From Actimicrobium antarcticum (lineage in GTDB: Bacteria > Pseudomonadota > Gammaproteobacteria > Burkholderiales > Burkholderiaceae_D): a stretch of DNA of 64,000 nucleotides. A program made the position numbers and the translations under genes. Positions 61,433-64,000 of the stretch are shown here, piece by piece. The first letter of the stretch is position 1; each line of letters opens with the position of its first letter. Location of the stretch: assembly GCF_039536745.1 (NCBI RefSeq), contig NZ_BAAAZE010000016.1:62001-126000 (forward strand), written 5' to 3'. The notes below the pieces were generated by a model. That model was given only the letters and a program-made list of their open reading frames with translations. It did not search any database and was not told the DNA's origin.

Positions 61433-62170
61433 ATGGACCGCCTGATCTATACCGCGATGACCGGTGCCAAGCATGTGATGGAGCAGCAGAGCACCACCGC
61501 CAACAACCTGGCCAATGCCACCACCACGGGTTTTCGGGCGCAACTCGACACGTTCCGAGCGGTACCGGTCATCGGCCCGGGACTGGCCACCCGCGCCTTT
61601 GTGGTCGATGCCACTGCAGGTGCCGATTATTCGCAGGGCGCTTTGCAGCAAACTGGGCGGGCACTCGATGTCGCGATTCAGGGCAAGGGCTGGCTGGCGC
61701 TGGAGACGCCGGATGGTTCCGAAGCCTACACCCGCCATGGCAGCCTGAAAGTCAATGAAAACGGTATCCTGCAAAGTCAAAGTGGTCTCAATGTCGTCGG
61801 CGACAGCGGACCGATCACGATTCCGCCTGATGTCAGTATTACCATCGCCAAGGACGGTACCGTGTCCTCGGTGGAGGCGGGCTTCAAGCCGGGTCAGTCG
61901 ACCATCATCGGCCGCATCAAGCTGGTTAATCCACCCGAAGATACGATGACGCGCGGCGACGACACGCTGTTCCGTGTCAAGACACCCGATGGTGTCGAAG
62001 CCGATGCCAATGTGACGCTCATTGGTGGCGCGCTGGAAGGCAGCAATGTCAACGTGGTCGATGCCATGGTGAACATGATCAGCCTGTCGCGGCAATTTGA
62101 AATGCACATGAGCTTGCTGAAAAATGCAGAAACCAATGCATCCAAGGCGTCGCAATTGCTGGCGTTCTGA
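61433..62170 (+). CDS. flgF: Flagellar basal-body rod protein FlgF
   Basis: 245 residues. MDRLIYTAMTGAKHVMEQQS, TTANNLANATTTGFRAQLDT and at the C-terminus NVNVVDAMVNMISLSRQFEM. These are FlgF/FlgG rod-protein motifs; the length and MDRLIYTAM start point to FlgF. Last flagellar gene here: the expected flgG, flgH, flgI and flgJ do not follow, and the next gene on the map is an unrelated oxidoreductase on the other strand 51 bp away. Confidence 0.93.
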   Translation: MDRLIYTAMTGAKHVMEQQSTTANNLANATTTGFRAQLDTFRAVPVIGPGLATRAFVVDATAGADYSQGALQQTGRALDVAIQGKGWLALETPDGSEAYTRHGSLKVNENGILQSQSGLNVVGDSGPITIPPDVSITIAKDGTVSSVEAGFKPGQSTIIGRIKLVNPPEDTMTRGDDTLFRVKTPDGVEADANVTLIGGALEGSNVNVVDAMVNMISLSRQFEMHMSLLKNAETNASKASQLLAF

Positions 62171-62221
62171 TAGCACAGGTACCTGGACCAAGAGATCGCT
62201 GATCGCCCGGCCCAGTCGTGG

Positions 62222-63202
62222 TTATTTGTACGGTTGAATCACCACTTTCCCTGTCACCTTGCGTGCCGCCATGTCGTTGAGCGCCTGCGCGGTATCGGCC
62301 AGCGCATAGCGTCCCGAAATATGCGGTTTGATGGTGCCGTCGGCCAGCCATCCCATGAGTTGACGCATCGCGGCCAGGTTGGCTTTCGGTTCGCGTTTGG
62401 CAAACTCGCCCCAGAATACGCCGACCAGTGAGGCGCCCTTCAACAGCGTCAGGTTGAGCGGCAGTTTCGGGATCTCGCCATTGGCAAAACCAACCACCAG
62501 ATAGCGACCGCGCCAGCCGATCGAACGGAAGGCAGGCTCGGCATAGATGCCGCCGACCGGGTCGTAAATCACGTCCGGACCCTTGCCATCGGTCGCTGCC
62601 TTGATCGCTACACGCAAATCTTCGGTGCTGTAGTTGATCGTGGCATCGGCGCCGTGTGCGCGACAGATCGCCAGTTTTTCATCCGTCGAAGCGGCTGCAA
62701 TCACGCGTGCGCCAAGCGCCTTGCCGATTTCAATCGCGGCCAGTCCAACCCCACCAGCCGCACCCAGTACCAGCATGGTTTCGCCGGCCTTTAACTGCGC
62801 CCGGTCGACCACTGCATGATGCGATGTGCCGTAGGTCAGCGTGATCGCTGCGGCAATGTCGAAGTCCATGCCAGCAGGCATCGGCATTACTGCCTGGGCT
62901 GGCACCACGATCTGTTGTGCGAAGGCGCCCTGGGCGCTGAATGCGATGACCTGGTCACCGGCTTTGTACTGGGTCACGCCTTCGCCGACCGACAAGACCA
63001 CGCCAGCCAGTTCACTGCCGGGAATGAAGGGCAGGGAGGGTTTGAACTGGTATTTGTTCTGGATGATCAGGACATCGGGAAAGTTCACGCCGGCGGCGCG
63101 GATATCGATGGCGATCTGGCCCGGGCCGGGAACGGCATCCGGCTGGTCTTCCACGACCAGTGTGTCGGGCAGGCCCCATGCGTTGCAGACGATGGCTTTC
63201 AT
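62222..63202 (-). CDS. NADPH:quinone oxidoreductase (zinc-free MDR family)
   Basis: 326 residues from ATG 63202 (GAGGAG 7 nt upstream). GroES-like N-terminus: PGPGQIAIDIRAAGVNFPDV, SLPFIPGSELAGVVLSVG. Rossmann domain with LVLGAAGGVGLAAIEIGKAL (about 145-164) and ATDGKGPDVIYDPVGG. The family transfers electrons from NADPH to quinones or enones. No zinc-ligand Cys set of alcohol dehydrogenases is seen. Monocistronic and converging with flgF. Confidence 0.88.
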   Translation of the reverse strand: MKAIVCNAWGLPDTLVVEDQPDAVPGPGQIAIDIRAAGVNFPDVLIIQNKYQFKPSLPFIPGSELAGVVLSVGEGVTQYKAGDQVIAFSAQGAFAQQIVVPAQAVMPMPAGMDFDIAAAITLTYGTSHHAVVDRAQLKAGETMLVLGAAGGVGLAAIEIGKALGARVIAAASTDEKLAICRAHGADATINYSTEDLRVAIKAATDGKGPDVIYDPVGGIYAEPAFRSIGWRGRYLVVGFANGEIPKLPLNLTLLKGASLVGVFWGEFAKREPKANLAAMRQLMGWLADGTIKPHISGRYALADTAQALNDMAARKVTGKVVIQPYK

Positions 63203-63237
63203 TGGTTGTCTCCTCAAGGCTGTACTGAAATAAAAAG

Positions 63238-63247
63238 AACGATCGTT
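63238..63247. promoter_or_regulatory. Palindrome between the quinone reductase gene and surE
   Basis: AACGATCGTT, a perfect 10-bp palindrome 36 bp before the oxidoreductase start and 75 bp before surE, in an AT-rich stretch. TetR-type regulators bind sites of this kind; no such gene is in the window, so the role is open. Confidence 0.35.
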
Positions 63248-63321
63248 TGATTTTTGATTATGCCGCATATTCTTGATCGGTTGGACTGAATCCGGATAGT
63301 GCTTCAGGTAAAATCTGCGGC

Positions 63322-64000
63322 ATGAAAATCTTAATCAGCAATGACGATGGTTACCTCGCGCCCGGGATCGTGGCGCTCGCCGATGCCTTGGCATCGATTG
63401 CCGAGATCGTGGTGGTTGCGCCTGACAGCAATCGTTCCGGCTCGTCCAATTCCCTGACGCTGGATCGGCCGTTGTCGGTGTACACGGCGGCGAACGGCTT
63501 TCATTTTGTCAATGGCACACCGTCGGACTGTGTGCATGTGGCGCTGACCGGCTTGCTGTCGTTCCGGCCAGACCTGATTGTGTCGGGCATCAACCAGGGT
63601 CAGAACATGGGTGACGACACGCTGTATTCTGGCACTGTCGCTGCGGCGACCGAGGGTTTTCTGTTTGGGATTCCGTCGATTGCGTTTTCGCAGGTCGACA
63701 AGGGCTGGGGCGAGCTCGAATCTGCCGCCCGCATCGCACGCGAGATCGTTCTGCGCAAATTCGACCAGCTGCAAAAACCGTATCTGCTCAATGTCAATAT
63801 TCCCAACCTGCCGTATGCCGCCTTGCAAGAGGTCGTGGCAACCCGGTTAGGCAAACGCCATCAATCCGAAGCCGTGATCAAGGCGATCGATCCGCACGGG
63901 CGTGAGATTTACTGGATCGGTCCTGCCGGAAAAGCCAGAGACGCTGGCGAGGGCACCGACTTCCATGCGACCGCGCAGGGCAAGGTATCGATCACACCGT
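63322..64000 (+). CDS. surE: 5'-nucleotidase/3'-nucleotidase SurE, 3' end beyond the window
   Basis: First 226 residues of the gene; the usual length is about 250. MKILISNDDGYLAPGIVALA (metal-binding DD at 8-9), VVAPDSNRSGSSNSLTLDRP (Ser/Asn site), GTPSDCVHVAL and VSGINQGQNMGDDTLYSGTV then AATEGFLFGIPSIAFS. SurE removes phosphate from nucleoside monophosphates and is linked to stationary-phase survival. In Burkholderiales surE is usually followed by pcm and nlpD, which would lie to the right. Confidence 0.95.
   Translation, partial: MKILISNDDGYLAPGIVALADALASIAEIVVVAPDSNRSGSSNSLTLDRPLSVYTAANGFHFVNGTPSDCVHVALTGLLSFRPDLIVSGINQGQNMGDDTLYSGTVAAATEGFLFGIPSIAFSQVDKGWGELESAARIAREIVLRKFDQLQKPYLLNVNIPNLPYAALQEVVATRLGKRHQSEAVIKAIDPHGREIYWIGPAGKARDAGEGTDFHATAQGKVSITP

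Noticed and set aside
1..64000. CRISPR arrays, rRNA, prophage, integron or plasmid genes
   Set aside because: No regularly spaced repeats, rRNA motifs, phage structural genes, integrases other than the IS3 remnant, or replication genes were found.

Overview
The window looks like chromosomal DNA of a betaproteobacterium of the order Burkholderiales, most like the Oxalobacteraceae. Support comes from the protein sequences, the gene order thrS-infC-rpmI-rplT-pheS-pheT-ihfA-merR, the long N-terminus of IhfA, two PHB-depolymerase-type esterases with a 3-hydroxybutyrate dehydrogenase, the flgAMN/flgB cluster and a moderately high G+C content. Family assignments come from reading motifs by eye; no database was searched.

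Layout. 1-3.6 kb: the DabB/DabA inorganic-carbon (or related ion) transporter on the minus strand (dabA cut by the window edge), divergent from an NhaR-like LysR regulator and a hotdog thioesterase. 3.6-12 kb: signalling genes on the minus strand: a GGDEF-EAL protein with a solute-binding sensor, a glycine-zipper stress protein, a PAS-GGDEF cyclase and a LytS/LytR-type two-component pair with a small secreted protein. 12.2-13.5 kb: a decayed IS3-family element. 13.5-19.6 kb: an FNR-family regulator that has lost two Fe-S ligands, then a three-gene NarX/NarL-type system in which one of the two kinases lacks its phospho-acceptor histidine. 19.9-26.3 kb: PHB-related and C4-acid genes (bdhA, dctA, two esterases around a ribbon-helix-helix protein). 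26.4-30.2 kb: an operon of a degenerate-GGDEF/EAL protein and a frameshifted chemoreceptor. 31.2-37 kb: tamA-tamB. 37-43.5 kb: patatin, REC-EAL, galE, ppx and small genes. 43.5-44.4 kb: an ornithine-lipid acyltransferase (OlsB) behind a PhoB-box-like array. 44.5-52.5 kb: the translation cluster from thrS to merR, with a threonine-codon attenuator before thrS. 53-57 kb: a small HTH protein, an ankyrin protein, and a PQQ alcohol dehydrogenase with a lanthanide-type Asp plus a dihaem cytochrome c. 57-62.2 kb: flagellar genes flgN, flgM, flgA and flgBCDEF; the flg operon stops after flgF. 62.2-64 kb: a quinone oxidoreductase and the start of surE.

How the genes work together. The window is rich in sensing and c-di-GMP turnover: four GGDEF/EAL proteins, three two-component or FNR/LysR inputs, a chemoreceptor and flagellar rod/hook genes. 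Carbon storage (PHB) and phosphate response (ppx, olsB) form a second theme. The translation cluster shows regulation at the RNA level: a threonine leader peptide with terminator and antiterminator before thrS, an AUA start on infC, a hairpin before rpmI and tandem hairpins before pheS. The most interesting signals are the thrS attenuator, the histidine-less partner kinase, the PhoB-box array before olsB, the AUA start inferred for dctA, the frameshift in the first codons of the chemoreceptor, and the structured leader before the putative lanthanide-dependent alcohol dehydrogenase.
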